Shown in pieces: positions 1 to 7,843 of a DNA stretch of 36,901 bases (its first letter is position 1; every line of letters begins with the position of its first letter). The stretch is from positions 2,606,171-2,643,071 of the forward strand of contig NZ_KN708638.1 of NCBI RefSeq assembly GCF_000805335.1, given 5' to 3'. The position numbers and the translations under genes are program-made. The notes under the pieces are model-generated. The model was not told where the DNA came from and ran no database searches. It worked only from the letters and a program-made list of their open reading frames with translations. The DNA is from Streptomyces sp. CT34 (GTDB taxonomy: Bacteria; Actinomycetota; Actinomycetes; Streptomycetales; Streptomycetaceae).

Positions 1-15
1 CCGCCATTTCGACTC

Positions 16-44
16 TTCACATTTTTCTGAATCTTCCGTACCAT
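16..44 (+). promoter_or_regulatory. Putative promoter of the methyltransferase gene
   Basis: TTCACA (16-21), 17-nt spacer, TACCAT (39-44), then 6 nt to the ATG. The spacing suggests that transcription starts at or next to the start codon. Inferred from pattern only. Confidence 0.4.
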
Positions 45-50
45 CGAAGC

Positions 51-890
51 ATGACAGCACTGACCAGCATGACCAGCGCGAGACCGAAGGTGCAGCTGAC
101 CGGGGTGAAGGAGACGCTCCTCGCCACGCTCTACGGCCGCGCGGTCGACAGCCGCTCGAAGAAACCGATACTCGGCGACACCATGGCCGTCGACACCGTG
201 CGCCGCCTCGACTACGACTTCCGCAAGCTCGGGATGGGCGCCGGGGACTCGGCCGGAGTCGCCCTCCGCGCCCGGCAGTTGGACGTCTGGACGGCCCGCT
301 TCCTGGCCCGGCACGAGGAGGCGGCGGTGGTGCATCTGGGCTGCGGCCTCGACACCCGTGTCCACCGCCTCGACCCCGGCCCCCGGGTGCGCTGGTACGA
401 CGTCGACTTCCCGGAGGTCATAGACCTGCGCCGGCAGCTCTATCCGGAGCGCCCCGGGTACACCGAGGTACCGACGTCCGTCACGGACCCGGCCTGGGTG
501 GACCAGTTGCCCGCCGACCGGCCGACGCTGATCGTCGCCGAGGGCCTGCTGATGTATCTCACCGAGGAGGACGTCACCGCGCTCCTCCGCCGCCTGATGG
601 CCCACGCCCCGAGCGGGGAGCTGGCCTTCGACGCCTTCAGCAGATTCGCGGTGCGCGCCGCGCGCCTCAACAAGGTCATCGTCAAGACCGGTTCGACGCT
701 GCGCTGGGGCACGGACCCGGCCGGCATATCCCGGCTGAGCCCCCGGCTGGAGATCGTCGAGAACATCAGCGTCCTGGACCTGCCGGGTATCGAGAAGCTG
801 CCCCTGGCCTACCGCGCGGCGGCCCGGGTCGCGGCGCGGATACCGGGGGGCCTGCGGGACATGTCGCGGCTCTACAACTGCCGATTCTGA
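51..890 (+). CDS. Class I SAM-dependent O-methyltransferase, LCM/TcmP-like
   Basis: A 279-aa cytosolic methyltransferase of the leucine carboxyl methyltransferase fold (PPM1/TcmP-like), a family that methylates carboxyl or hydroxyl groups of small molecules or proteins. Visible marks are the SAM-binding motif VVHLGCGLDTR (residues 93-103), the following WYDVDFPEV strand (about 115-123) that usually carries the ribose-binding acid, and LIVAEGLLMYL, the conserved post-III segment of this family. Length fits the family. The ATG lacks a Shine-Dalgarno sequence but follows TACCAT (39-44) by 6 nt, with TTCACA (16-21) 17 nt further up, so a leaderless transcript is likely. The substrate cannot be told; no biosynthetic cluster surrounds it. 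The family call is secure, the role is not. Confidence 0.9.
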   Translation: MTALTSMTSARPKVQLTGVKETLLATLYGRAVDSRSKKPILGDTMAVDTVRRLDYDFRKLGMGAGDSAGVALRARQLDVWTARFLARHEEAAVVHLGCGLDTRVHRLDPGPRVRWYDVDFPEVIDLRRQLYPERPGYTEVPTSVTDPAWVDQLPADRPTLIVAEGLLMYLTEEDVTALLRRLMAHAPSGELAFDAFSRFAVRAARLNKVIVKTGSTLRWGTDPAGISRLSPRLEIVENISVLDLPGIEKLPLAYRAAARVAARIPGGLRDMSRLYNCRF

Positions 891-902
891 AGCCGCCGCT
901 GC

Positions 903-944
903 TTCTGCTTCTGGTTCTGCTTCTGCTTCTGCTTCTGCTTCTCT
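903..944. repeat. Hexanucleotide repeat (TTCTGC)n
   Basis: Seven tandem hexamers close to TTCTGC (two are variants, TTCTGG and TTCTCT) directly after the methyltransferase stop and before the convergent TSUP gene. It is pyrimidine-rich on this strand, unlike the surrounding sequence, and lies in no credible gene. Confidence 0.85.
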
Positions 945-1040
945 TGCAGGGCCGCCGGATCGGAGGCGCCGCCGCGTCACCACAGTGGAGGGGACATCGG
1001 CGGGCCCGCACCCGCGCCCGAGCGATGGCGGGCGTCGGGG

Positions 1041-1829
1041 TCAGACCGCCAACCACTGGTCGTAGACCAGTTTGCACAGCAGGGTGATGACGACGATGAC
1101 GAGCACACCGCGTACGAAACCGGCGCCGCGCTTGAGGGCCATCCTGGCGCCGACCGTGCCGCCGACGAGGTTGAACAGGGCCAGCAGCGCCCCCAGTTGC
1201 CACAGCACGGTGCCCTGGAGGGCGAACATGGTCAGCGCGCCGATGTTGGTGCAGACGTTGATGACCTTGGCGGTGGCGGAGGAGGTGACCAGGTCCATGT
1301 GGAGGAGGGCGGCCAGTGCGATAACGAGGAACGCGCCGGTGCCGGGGCCGATCAGCCCGTCGTAGAAGCCGATTCCCAGGCCCGCGACGAGGATTGCGGC
1401 GAGCACGCGCCGCCGGGTCACCGGGCCCGAGGGCGCGGGAGCGGTGCCGAACGCCGGGCGGAAGAGGACGAAGGCGAGGACGCCCAGGAGCACGGCCATG
1501 ATCAGCGGGCGGAGCACCGCGCTGTTGATACCGGCCGCGAAGAACGCCCCGGCGAGAGATCCGGCGAGCGCGGCGGCGCCGATCCGCAGGGCGGTGCGGA
1601 TGTCGATCGGGGCCTTGCGGACGTAGGTGACGGCGGCTGCGCTGGTGCCGACGATGGCGGTGGACTTGTTGGTGCCGAGGACGAACGCGGCGGGCGTGTG
1701 CGGAAGGCCGACCAGCAGCGCCGGGAGCAGCAGCAGCCCGCCGCCGCCCACCACCGCGTCGATCCAGCCGGCGGCGAGGGCGGCCAGGCAGAGCAGAGTC
1801 AGCGTGAACAGCGATATGTCAGGGGGCAC
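1041..1829 (-). CDS. TSUP family membrane transporter (TauE/SafE)
   Basis: A 262-aa polytopic inner-membrane protein of the TauE/SafE (TSUP) family, whose characterised members export sulfite, sulfoacetate or other sulfur-containing and organic anions. The first helix is followed by AAGWIDAVVGGGGLLLLPAL, the typical glycine-rich first repeat, then GTNKSTAIVGTSAA; the second half repeats the pattern with GFYDGLIGPGTGAF. The two-repeat layout and length match the family. It is convergent with the methyltransferase and divergent from the aldo/keto reductase at 1906, with no obvious functional partner, so the substrate is unknown. Confidence 0.93.
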   Translation of the reverse strand: MPPDISLFTLTLLCLAALAAGWIDAVVGGGGLLLLPALLVGLPHTPAAFVLGTNKSTAIVGTSAAAVTYVRKAPIDIRTALRIGAAALAGSLAGAFFAAGINSAVLRPLIMAVLLGVLAFVLFRPAFGTAPAPSGPVTRRRVLAAILVAGLGIGFYDGLIGPGTGAFLVIALAALLHMDLVTSSATAKVINVCTNIGALTMFALQGTVLWQLGALLALFNLVGGTVGARMALKRGAGFVRGVLVIVVITLLCKLVYDQWLAV

Positions 1830-1892
1830 CAGGTGATCTTACGAAGGGGGCGCGGCCCCGGACTCCGGATTATTGCCGTCCGGGATGCCGTC

Positions 1893-1898
1893 TAGGCT
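1893..1898 (+). promoter_or_regulatory. -10 element of an apparently leaderless aldo/keto reductase gene
   Basis: TAGGCT sits 7 nt before the ATG at 1906, placing the transcription start on the A of ATG. No Shine-Dalgarno precedes the ATG. No convincing -35 was found. Confidence 0.5.
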
Positions 1899-1905
1899 CC
1901 GGCCC

Positions 1906-2838
1906 ATGGATACGGATACGGGTGCGGATACGGGTGCGGGTGCGGAAGCGCATGCATCACCGGTATCTCCGGAGTCGGAGTTCGTGATCGGGGGGAGCCT
2001 GGCCGTGCGGCGGCTGGGGCTCGGGACCGGCGGGCTCGTCGGGGCCGGGTACTGGGGGCCGCGGCATGACGACCCGCGGCACGCCGTCGCGCTGCTGCGC
2101 CGGGCAGTCGAGCGCGGGGTGACGCTGATCGACACCGCCGACAACTACGGTCCGGGCATCGCCGAGGAGTTGGTGGCGCGGGCGCTGTATCCGTATCGGG
2201 ACGGTCTGGTGATCGCGACCAAGGGCGGGGTGGTGCGTACGGGGCCGGACGGCTGGCATATCGCCGGGCGACCGGAGGAGCTGCGCGCCATGTGCGAGGC
2301 GAGCCTGCGTCGGCTGCGTACGGACACCATCGACCTGTACCAGCTGCACCGGCTGGACCCCGAGGTGCCGATGGCCGACCAGCTGGGTGCGCTTCTGGAG
2401 CTCCAACAGGCCGGGAAGATCCGGCATATCGGGCTGGACAGCATCGGGGCGGCGGAGCTCGCGCGGGCGCAGGAGCTGGCCCCGATCGCGTCGGTGCAGA
2501 ACCGCTACAACCTCCTGGACCGCGCCTCGGAGGACGTACTGGAACTGTGCGAGAGGGGAGGCACTGCCTTTCTGCCGTGGTTCCCGCTGGGGAACGGGGC
2601 ACTGACGGGGGAAGCGGGCGAGGTGATCGCCGCGGTCGCCGCCGGGCACGGCGCGACCACGGGGCAGATCGCGCTGGCCTGGCTGCTGCACCGCTCCCCC
2701 GTCCTGCTGCCGACGCCCGGTACGGGCTCGCCCGCCCATCTGGACGAGAACCTGGACGCGGTACGGATCGCGCTCACGGAGGGGGAGATGGCGCGGCTCG
2801 ATGCGGTGGTGGAGGGCCCGGACGTCCGGACGCGGTGA
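1906..2838 (+). CDS. Aldo/keto reductase
   Basis: A 310-aa NADPH-dependent (beta/alpha)8 aldo/keto reductase, reducing carbonyls to alcohols. The complete catalytic tetrad is visible: D76 and Y81 in LIDTADNYG, K106 in VIATKGG and H148 in YQLHRLDP. The C-terminal PTPGTGSPAHLDENLDA segment is the usual cofactor phosphate-binding loop. The ATG at 1906 is preferred over in-frame TTG 1873 or ATG 1885 because TAGGCT lies 7 nt before it, the arrangement of leaderless Streptomyces genes. The first 25 residues are a low-complexity Asp/Thr/Gly/Ala tail encoded by a hexanucleotide repeat. The substrate is unknown. Confidence 0.93.
   Translation: MDTDTGADTGAGAEAHASPVSPESEFVIGGSLAVRRLGLGTGGLVGAGYWGPRHDDPRHAVALLRRAVERGVTLIDTADNYGPGIAEELVARALYPYRDGLVIATKGGVVRTGPDGWHIAGRPEELRAMCEASLRRLRTDTIDLYQLHRLDPEVPMADQLGALLELQQAGKIRHIGLDSIGAAELARAQELAPIASVQNRYNLLDRASEDVLELCERGGTAFLPWFPLGNGALTGEAGEVIAAVAAGHGATTGQIALAWLLHRSPVLLPTPGTGSPAHLDENLDAVRIALTEGEMARLDAVVEGPDVRTR
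1908..1949. repeat. In-frame hexanucleotide repeat GGRTRC
   Basis: Seven consecutive hexamers of the form GGATAC or GGGTGC (the last one GGAAGC) encode the DTDTGADTGAGAEA start of the aldo/keto reductase. This is an N-terminal extension before the barrel, probably grown by slippage. Confidence 0.8.
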
Positions 2839-2863
2839 CGCGCGCCCAGCACCGTCTGCCGGT

Positions 2864-3232
2864 CTACCGCCCCTTGCGGCGGCAGACCTCGCACGGGAAC
2901 GGGCACGGCTTCACGGCCTCCCCCGCCGGTACGTGGACCACGGCGGCGGGGGACGGCTTCGGCAGCCGGGCGCCGCGGCTCCTCGCGACCCGGTGCACCT
3001 CGTCGAGCGAGTCCGTCAACTCGACGGTCAGCAGCTGGAGTTCACCGGACGTCCAGGCACGCCCGGCGAGCACGCGCCGTGACTCGTCGATGAGTTCGGC
3101 GGCCGAGTCGAGTTGCGCCGCCTCGATGCTGTCGGCGATACGGGACACGGGTCCGGTGCCGTCGCCCACGACGAAGCACGGCTTGCCGTCCGCACTCGAC
3201 CACGGCAGAAGCCGCGCGGTAGCGTCGGTCAT
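2864..3232 (-). CDS. Hypothetical protein with C-terminal CPFPCEVC cysteine cluster
   Basis: A 122-aa protein of unknown function. The start at 3232 (MTDATARLLPW) is chosen because GGAGG lies 8 nt upstream; the open frame continues to 3331 but has no ribosome binding site there. The N-terminal part (WSSADGKPCFVVGDGTGPVSRIAD) looks like a small folded domain, then comes a helical middle with many acidic residues, and the protein ends CPFPCEVCRRKGR, a possible metal-binding or redox cluster. It is divergent from the XRE/DUF5753 regulator, an arrangement that suggests a common regulatory unit with the DUF397 protein. No signal peptide or membrane segment is seen. Confidence 0.75.
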   Translation of the reverse strand: MTDATARLLPWSSADGKPCFVVGDGTGPVSRIADSIEAAQLDSAAELIDESRRVLAGRAWTSGELQLLTVELTDSLDEVHRVARSRGARLPKPSPAAVVHVPAGEAVKPCPFPCEVCRRKGR

Positions 3233-3327
3233 GTCGTCAACCTCCAGGGGGTTGGTGGCCACGCCCCCGGACCGGTCACGCGGTCGCGGGGGTCCTGGCG
3301 TTGCGGGTACTGGGTGTAGCCATTCGG

Positions 3328-3393
3328 TCACGTGGACAACGCAACGGGCAATAGAATGGGGTCACTTAAACGGCAGTGCTTACATCAACTGCC
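3328..3393 (+). promoter_or_regulatory. Putative promoter and inverted repeat upstream of the XRE regulator
   Basis: A good -10 hexamer TAGAAT (3352-3357) lies in the divergent intergenic region, with only a weak -35 candidate near 3328-3333. Just downstream is GGCAGT-N10-ACTGCC (3372-3393), perfect 6-bp arms that could be an autoregulatory site within the leader. Inferred from pattern. Confidence 0.35.
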
Positions 3394-3436
3394 TGCGGCG
3401 ATGCTGACCGCGACCGCAGAACGAGAGGTCACAGCA

Positions 3437-4261
3437 TTGGACGAGACGACCCCGCCCGAGCACTTCAATCCACTCCAACGCTTCGGACTCGACGTCAAGC
3501 GGGTTCGCCTGGGACGCAAGCTCACGCAGAAGCGCTTAGGCGAGGCCACGGGCTACTCCTATGCGTACGTCAGCATGGTGGAGTCCGGGAAGGTGAAGGC
3601 CAGCGAGAAGTTCGCCGACGGCTGCGATCTCGCGTTCGGGACGAACGGGCTCTTCGCGGGCATGCTGCGAAGGATCGACGAAGGGGATCACCCGTCGTGG
3701 TTCGTCCCGTACTTGGATCTGGAACGGAAGGCGTCGCGGATTCTGACCTACCAGACGAACCTCGTAGCAGGCATGGTTCAGACAGAGGACTACGCGAGGG
3801 CCGTCTTCCGTGTCTCCAACCCCCACGCAAGCGCGGAGGGAATCAGGGACAAAGTTGCCGCGCGTGTACGGCGACGCGAGGTGTTCGAACGGGACACTCC
3901 ACCGCGGCTGTGGGTCATCCTCCATGAGGCGTGTCTGCGGACCGTCATCGGGAGTGCCGAGGTCATGGCGGGGCAGCTCGACTACCTGCTCGCGGTAGCC
4001 GCGTCACCACACGTGGAACTTCAGGTCATGCCGTTCTCGGCGGGCATTCCGGCCACGTCCACGATGCCCTTCATCGTGTTGCGCTTCTTGGACTCCCCCA
4101 CCGTGTTGTACACGGAGACCCGGGTAGGAGGCAGGATGCATGATTCCGCACAAACGGTCGACACGGCCCTGGATGACTACGATCTGCTCAGGGCGCACTC
4201 GTTGGCCCCGGATCAATCACTGGCCCTGATCAAGAAACTGCTGAAGGAGTACCGAGCATGA
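3437..4261 (+). CDS. XRE-family regulator with DUF5753 domain (TTA codon)
   Basis: A helix-turn-helix regulator of 274 aa from the TTG at 3437, chosen because GAGAGG lies 8 nt upstream; the ATG at 3401 or the longer frame from 3332 are alternatives with weaker ribosome sites. Residues about 13-70 form an XRE HTH (KLTQKRLGEATGYSYAYVS), and the rest is a DUF5753 sensor domain recognisable from LTYQTNLVAGMVQTEDYAR and VILHEACLR. Its stop overlaps the start of the DUF397 gene (ATGA), so the two are translationally coupled. XRE-DUF397 pairs are hallmark Streptomyces regulators (bldB/whiJ type systems), often thought to act as a DNA-binding protein and its small antagonist. Codon 34 is TTA (3536-3538), rare here and normally read only by the bldA tRNA, hinting at developmental control. 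Confidence 0.92.
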   Translation: MDETTPPEHFNPLQRFGLDVKRVRLGRKLTQKRLGEATGYSYAYVSMVESGKVKASEKFADGCDLAFGTNGLFAGMLRRIDEGDHPSWFVPYLDLERKASRILTYQTNLVAGMVQTEDYARAVFRVSNPHASAEGIRDKVAARVRRREVFERDTPPRLWVILHEACLRTVIGSAEVMAGQLDYLLAVAASPHVELQVMPFSAGIPATSTMPFIVLRFLDSPTVLYTETRVGGRMHDSAQTVDTALDDYDLLRAHSLAPDQSLALIKKLLKEYRA

Positions 4262-4611
4262 GCCCCGACTTGGATCTCGCCGCCGCTACGTGGATCAAGT
4301 CGTCCTACAGCGAGGGCAACGGCGGGGCGTGTGTCGAGTTCACCCGAGACTTCACCTGGGTCAAGTCGTCCCACAGCGACGCCAACGGCGGGGAATGCCT
4401 CGAATTCAGCCGCGACCTCGCCTGGGCCAAGTCCTCCTACAGCGAAGGCAACGGCGGAGACTGCATAGAGTTCTCCCCCGCCCACTCCGCAACCCACGGC
4501 GTCGTCCCCATCCGAGACAGCAAGGTTCCGGGTGGGCCCGCGATCGTGGTGTGCGCGGCGGGGTGGTCCTCGTTCGTCGCCGCGGTCAAGAATGGAGGGT
4601 TCCCCACCTGA
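4258..4611 (+). CDS. DUF397 protein with three tandem N-terminal modules
   Basis: A 117-aa DUF397 protein, the usual small partner of an XRE/DUF5753 regulator. A normal DUF397 domain reads W-K-SSYS-x-GNGG-x-C-x-E followed by RDSK-x-P-GP and a C-terminal W-F segment. Here the first module occurs three times in a row, starting at W12, W34 and W56 (22-residue period), each with KSS[YH]S, NGG, one Cys and an E-F pair. The RDSKVPGGP and AAGWSSFVAAVKNG parts occur only once, after the third copy. It overlaps the XRE gene by 4 nt, and its stop overlaps the ribosome site (TGAGGAG) of the amidohydrolase, so all three genes are probably one transcript. Confidence 0.92.
   Translation: MSPDLDLAAATWIKSSYSEGNGGACVEFTRDFTWVKSSHSDANGGECLEFSRDLAWAKSSYSEGNGGDCIEFSPAHSATHGVVPIRDSKVPGGPAIVVCAAGWSSFVAAVKNGGFPT
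4291..4488 (+). repeat. Three 66-bp tandem repeats inside the DUF397 gene
   Basis: Units 4291-4356, 4357-4422 and 4423-4488 begin with TGG and encode the WxKSS module. By hand count units 1 and 2 agree at 53 of 66 positions and units 1 and 3 at 49 of 66, so the expansion is real but not very recent. Confidence 0.85.
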
Positions 4612-4620
4612 GGAGCCCGT

Positions 4621-5808
4621 ATGAACCTTCGTGACGACGCCCGCGCGCTCTCCGACGACCTCGTACAGCTGCGGCGCTCGCTGCACCGGATTCCCGAGAC
4701 CGGGCTGGATCTGCCCCGTACGCAGGAGGCCGTACTGGCCGAACTGGACGGGTTGCCATTGGAAGTGCGTACCGGGGGCGGGCTCAGCTCGGTGACCGCG
4801 GTGCTGCGCGGATCGGCGCCCGGACCGACCGTACTGCTGCGCGGCGACATGGACGCACTGCCGGTCCACGAGCGCACCGGGCTCGAATTCGCGGCCGGCA
4901 ACGGCAACATGCACGCCTGCGGCCACGATCTGCACACCGCCATGCTGGCCGGCGCGGCCAAGCTGCTCGCCGCGCACCGCGACCGGCTCGCGGGCGAGGT
5001 GCTGTTCATGTTCCAGCCCGGCGAGGAGGGTTACGACGGCGCCCGGCACATGCTGGCCGAGGGGCTGCTGGACGCGGCCGGGCAGCGGCCGGTGGCGGCG
5101 TACGCCATCCACGTACTGTCCGCGGGGGTGCCGAGCGGCGTGTTCGGGACCCGGGGCGGGCCGGCGCTGTCCGCGTCGAACGTGCTGCGGGTGACCGTAC
5201 GGGGCGAGGGCGGGCACGGGTCGATGCCGCACCGGGCCAAGGACCCGGTGCAGGCCGGGTGCGCCATGGTGACCGCGTTGCAGGCGTGGATCACCCGTAC
5301 CTTCGACGTGTTCGACCCGGTGATCCTCACCGTGGGCACCTTCCACGCGGGGACGAAGCAGAACGTCATCCCGGAAGCGGCGGTCTTCGAGGCGACGGTG
5401 CGCAGCTTCTCGGACCGGGCGCAGGCGCGGGTCAAGGACGGCACCGTGGAGGTGTGCCGGGGCATCGCGGCGGCTTACGGGGTGGGCGTGGACGCGGAGT
5501 TCAGCGAGGTGTATCCGATCACCGTCAACGATGACGCGGCGGCGGAGTTCGCGGCGGACACGGTGCGCGAGGTGCTCGGCGAGGAGCGGTACGCACCCAT
5601 GCGGCAGCCGCTCCAGGGCTCGGAGGACTTCTCGCGGGTGCTGGCGGAGGTGCCCGGCGCGATGCTGGTCCTGGGTTCGCCGCCGGCCGGTGTCGATCCG
5701 GAGCGCAGCGCCAACAACCATTCTCCGCTGGCGGAGTTCGACGACGCGGTGCTGGCGGACGGGGCGGCGGTGTACGCGGAGCTGGCGGCGCGGCGGCTGG
5801 CCGGGTGA
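4621..5808 (+). CDS. M20D family metallo-amidohydrolase (hippurate hydrolase-like)
   Basis: A 395-aa cytosolic zinc-dependent amidohydrolase of peptidase family M20D, which removes acyl groups from N-acyl amino acids (hippurate, indole-acetyl amino acids and similar). Metal ligands and catalytic residues are visible: RGDMDALPVHE (74-84), HACGHDLHT with C100 and H102, GEEG with E135/E136, H164 in YAIHV, and NNHSPLAEF near the C-terminus. The lid/dimerisation domain begins around 180 (GGHGSMPHRAKDPV). Length is typical. TGAGGAG 6 nt before the ATG overlaps the DUF397 stop, so it is read with the regulator pair. Whether it is functionally linked to them is unclear. Confidence 0.94.
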   Translation: MNLRDDARALSDDLVQLRRSLHRIPETGLDLPRTQEAVLAELDGLPLEVRTGGGLSSVTAVLRGSAPGPTVLLRGDMDALPVHERTGLEFAAGNGNMHACGHDLHTAMLAGAAKLLAAHRDRLAGEVLFMFQPGEEGYDGARHMLAEGLLDAAGQRPVAAYAIHVLSAGVPSGVFGTRGGPALSASNVLRVTVRGEGGHGSMPHRAKDPVQAGCAMVTALQAWITRTFDVFDPVILTVGTFHAGTKQNVIPEAAVFEATVRSFSDRAQARVKDGTVEVCRGIAAAYGVGVDAEFSEVYPITVNDDAAAEFAADTVREVLGEERYAPMRQPLQGSEDFSRVLAEVPGAMLVLGSPPAGVDPERSANNHSPLAEFDDAVLADGAAVYAELAARRLAG

Positions 5809-5847
5809 AGTGCCCGCGGCCCGGCGCCCCTTGGACGGTCCGGTGGC

Positions 5848-5878
5848 TTCTTAGAAGGTTCTTAGAGCCGGGCACTAT
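5848..5878 (+). promoter_or_regulatory. 11-nt direct repeat TTCTTAGA and promoter of the lipoprotein gene
   Basis: TTCTTAGA occurs at 5848-5855 and again at 5859-5866, an 8-bp direct repeat with an 11-nt step, just upstream of a -10-like CACTAT (5873-5878) and the ATG at 5888. The -35 position falls inside the repeat. Direct repeats at 11 nt are the usual sites of OmpR/PhoB-type response regulators; that assignment is inference. Confidence 0.45.
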
Positions 5879-5887
5879 TCAAAGGGC

Positions 5888-7843
5888 ATGGCATCCACAC
5901 TCACCCGAGCGGTCGCCGCCTCACTGGCGCTGGCCGCCTCCGCGTTCGCGCTCGCCGGCTGCGGCAGCGCCACGGCCGGGACGGTCCACGGCAGTCGTCT
6001 CGAACTTCCCGTCGCCGGCGGTACAGCTGTCGTGGACACGGCGTCACTGGCAGTCACCGCGCGCACCGACGACGGGACGCGGCTGGTGCTGTCCGAGGCG
6101 GCGGCGAGCGGCCTCGGCAAGCCCGGCCCGGTGACCCGTACGGGCGCTACGGCACGCTGGAGCTATCCGGCCAAGGGGCTCCAGGTCACCGCGAGTTCGG
6201 AGCGGGGGCGGCTGCGCATCCGGATCCGGTCGGAGCGCGACGGGTCGGTGAGCTGGCCGGTGACCGGTACCGACCGGGCCGCGTCCGATATGCAGCTGCC
6301 GCGCGGCGAGGGCCTCGACATCCCCGTACGGGACGCGTTCTGGAACGGGCCGAAGGGCGGGCTGGCCGGCAGCACCGTCGACGTGGGCGGGGACCTGTCG
6401 CTGCCGCTGTGGGGCTGGTCCAGCGGGCGGCACGGCGTCGGCTATCTCACGCCCACCGACATCGGTACGACGCTGCGGTTCGCCTCCACCGGGGGACGAC
6501 TGCGCGCCACCGCGGCGCACGACTTCGACTCCGGTGACGGGACGGGCGACTACGACGTCTCGTTCTCGCTCACCGACGGCGATCCGGTGGCCCCGGCAGC
6601 CGACTACCGCTCCTATCTCTCCCAGCACGGGCAGCTCGGCAGCCTGCGCGAGAAGATCGGGAAGAACCCGGCCCATGCGAAGCTGCTGGGCGCGTTCCAC
6701 GCCTACCTGTGGGGCGAGGCGCGGACCGCGGCCGGGGTCGAGAAGCTGAAGAAGCTGGGCGTGGACCGGATGTGGCTTGGCTACGACTCCGGGCCGGACC
6801 CGATGAAGGCGGATGCCGCCCGGGCCGCGAAGAAGGCGGGGTATCTCGTCGGGCCGTACGACACGTTCGCCAACGGGCAGGATCCGAAGACGGCGGACAG
6901 CCCCACCTCGGCCTGGCCGGACAAGGTCTATCCGGACTTCTGCGTGCGGAAGGCGGACGGGACGCCGCAGACCGGTTTCGGGGGCCGCGGCTGCTATCTC
7001 AGCTCGCGCGCCTTCGAGAAGGCCGAGCCGACCAAGCACTATCTGGCCGACCGTACGCGGAAGATGACCGCCAACGGGGCGGACAGCTACTTCCTGGACG
7101 TGGACGCGACCGGCGAGGTGTTCCGCGACCACGGCGCGGGCCATGAGATGACCAAGGCGGGCGACCGGGAGAACCGGCTCGCCCGGATGCGGCGGATCGC
7201 CAAGGGCTTCGTCCTGGGCTCGGAGTCCGCCCAGCCCTGGGCCAACCAGGTGCTGGCCTTCGACCACGGTTCGGGGACGCCGGTCGGCGACGGGCTGTGG
7301 AAGCTGGAGCGGGACAAGGAGAAGTGGGGCGGCTACTTCCCGCAGAACGCCCCGAAGAACGCCTTCAAGCCGGTGTCGCTGCCGGCGGACCTGGCCACCG
7401 CGATGTACGAACCGAAGTACCGGGTGCCGCTGTACGAGACGGCGCTGCACGAGTCGCTGGTCAACGTGGAGCGGTGGGAGCTGTCGTACGACAAGCTGCC
7501 GGACCAGAAGACCACCCGGGCGCTGCTGGCGATGCTGTACAACACCCCGCTGAACTTCGCGCTCGACGGGCCGTCGTTGGAGAAGGACGGGAGGGAACTC
7601 GCCGCGCTGCAACGGTATTTCGCGCCGCTGCACCGTGCCGCCGGTGCCGAGCGGATGACGTCGTTCCGGTGGCTGACGGAGGACCGGAGTGTGCAGCGGA
7701 CGGTGTTCGGGGACGGGGCGCTGACCGTCACCGCGAACTTCGGCGGCACTGCGCACGACGGGCTGCCGGGCGGCTGTGTGGACGCCCGGCTGCGGGGTGA
7801 CGCGCAGCCGCGGCGGCTGTGCCCGGCACAGGTCGACAGCTGA
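5888..7843 (+). CDS. Secreted lipoprotein with glycoside-hydrolase-like (GH101/GH129-type) region
   Basis: A 651-aa exported lipoprotein: n-region with R7, hydrophobic stretch, then lipobox LAGC with C25 as lipidation site. The N-terminal half (about 30-240) is beta-rich and resembles a galactose-mutarotase-like domain. From about 265 the LLGAFHAYLWG and DRMWLGYDSGPDP segments suggest a TIM barrel. SYFLDVDATGEVFRDH (D404, D406) and VLGSESAQPW (E446) are the best candidates for catalytic acids, in a layout like GH101/GH129 endo- or exo-alpha-N-acetylgalactosaminidases. It would act on the outer face of the membrane on an alpha-linked glycan. The family assignment rests on motif resemblance, so the substrate is open. 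It appears to be a single-gene unit. Confidence 0.75.
   Translation: MASTLTRAVAASLALAASAFALAGCGSATAGTVHGSRLELPVAGGTAVVDTASLAVTARTDDGTRLVLSEAAASGLGKPGPVTRTGATARWSYPAKGLQVTASSERGRLRIRIRSERDGSVSWPVTGTDRAASDMQLPRGEGLDIPVRDAFWNGPKGGLAGSTVDVGGDLSLPLWGWSSGRHGVGYLTPTDIGTTLRFASTGGRLRATAAHDFDSGDGTGDYDVSFSLTDGDPVAPAADYRSYLSQHGQLGSLREKIGKNPAHAKLLGAFHAYLWGEARTAAGVEKLKKLGVDRMWLGYDSGPDPMKADAARAAKKAGYLVGPYDTFANGQDPKTADSPTSAWPDKVYPDFCVRKADGTPQTGFGGRGCYLSSRAFEKAEPTKHYLADRTRKMTANGADSYFLDVDATGEVFRDHGAGHEMTKAGDRENRLARMRRIAKGFVLGSESAQPWANQVLAFDHGSGTPVGDGLWKLERDKEKWGGYFPQNAPKNAFKPVSLPADLATAMYEPKYRVPLYETALHESLVNVERWELSYDKLPDQKTTRALLAMLYNTPLNFALDGPSLEKDGRELAALQRYFAPLHRAAGAERMTSFRWLTEDRSVQRTVFGDGALTVTANFGGTAHDGLPGGCVDARLRGDAQPRRLCPAQVDS

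Noticed and set aside
766..1203. Long minus-strand frame over the methyltransferase end and the repeat tract
   Set aside because: Arg/Pro/Ser-rich shadow of the hexanucleotide repeat and neighbouring genes; no ribosome site or family.
1197..1895. 232-aa plus-strand frame opposite the TSUP gene
   Set aside because: Gly/Glu/Arg-rich antisense shadow; the membrane protein on the other strand is clearly the real gene.
2854..2887. Hairpin GTCTGCCG...CGGCAGAC between the first aldo/keto reductase and the CPFPC gene
   Set aside because: 18-nt loop and overlap with the coding end of the small gene; may be chance, so not listed as a terminator.
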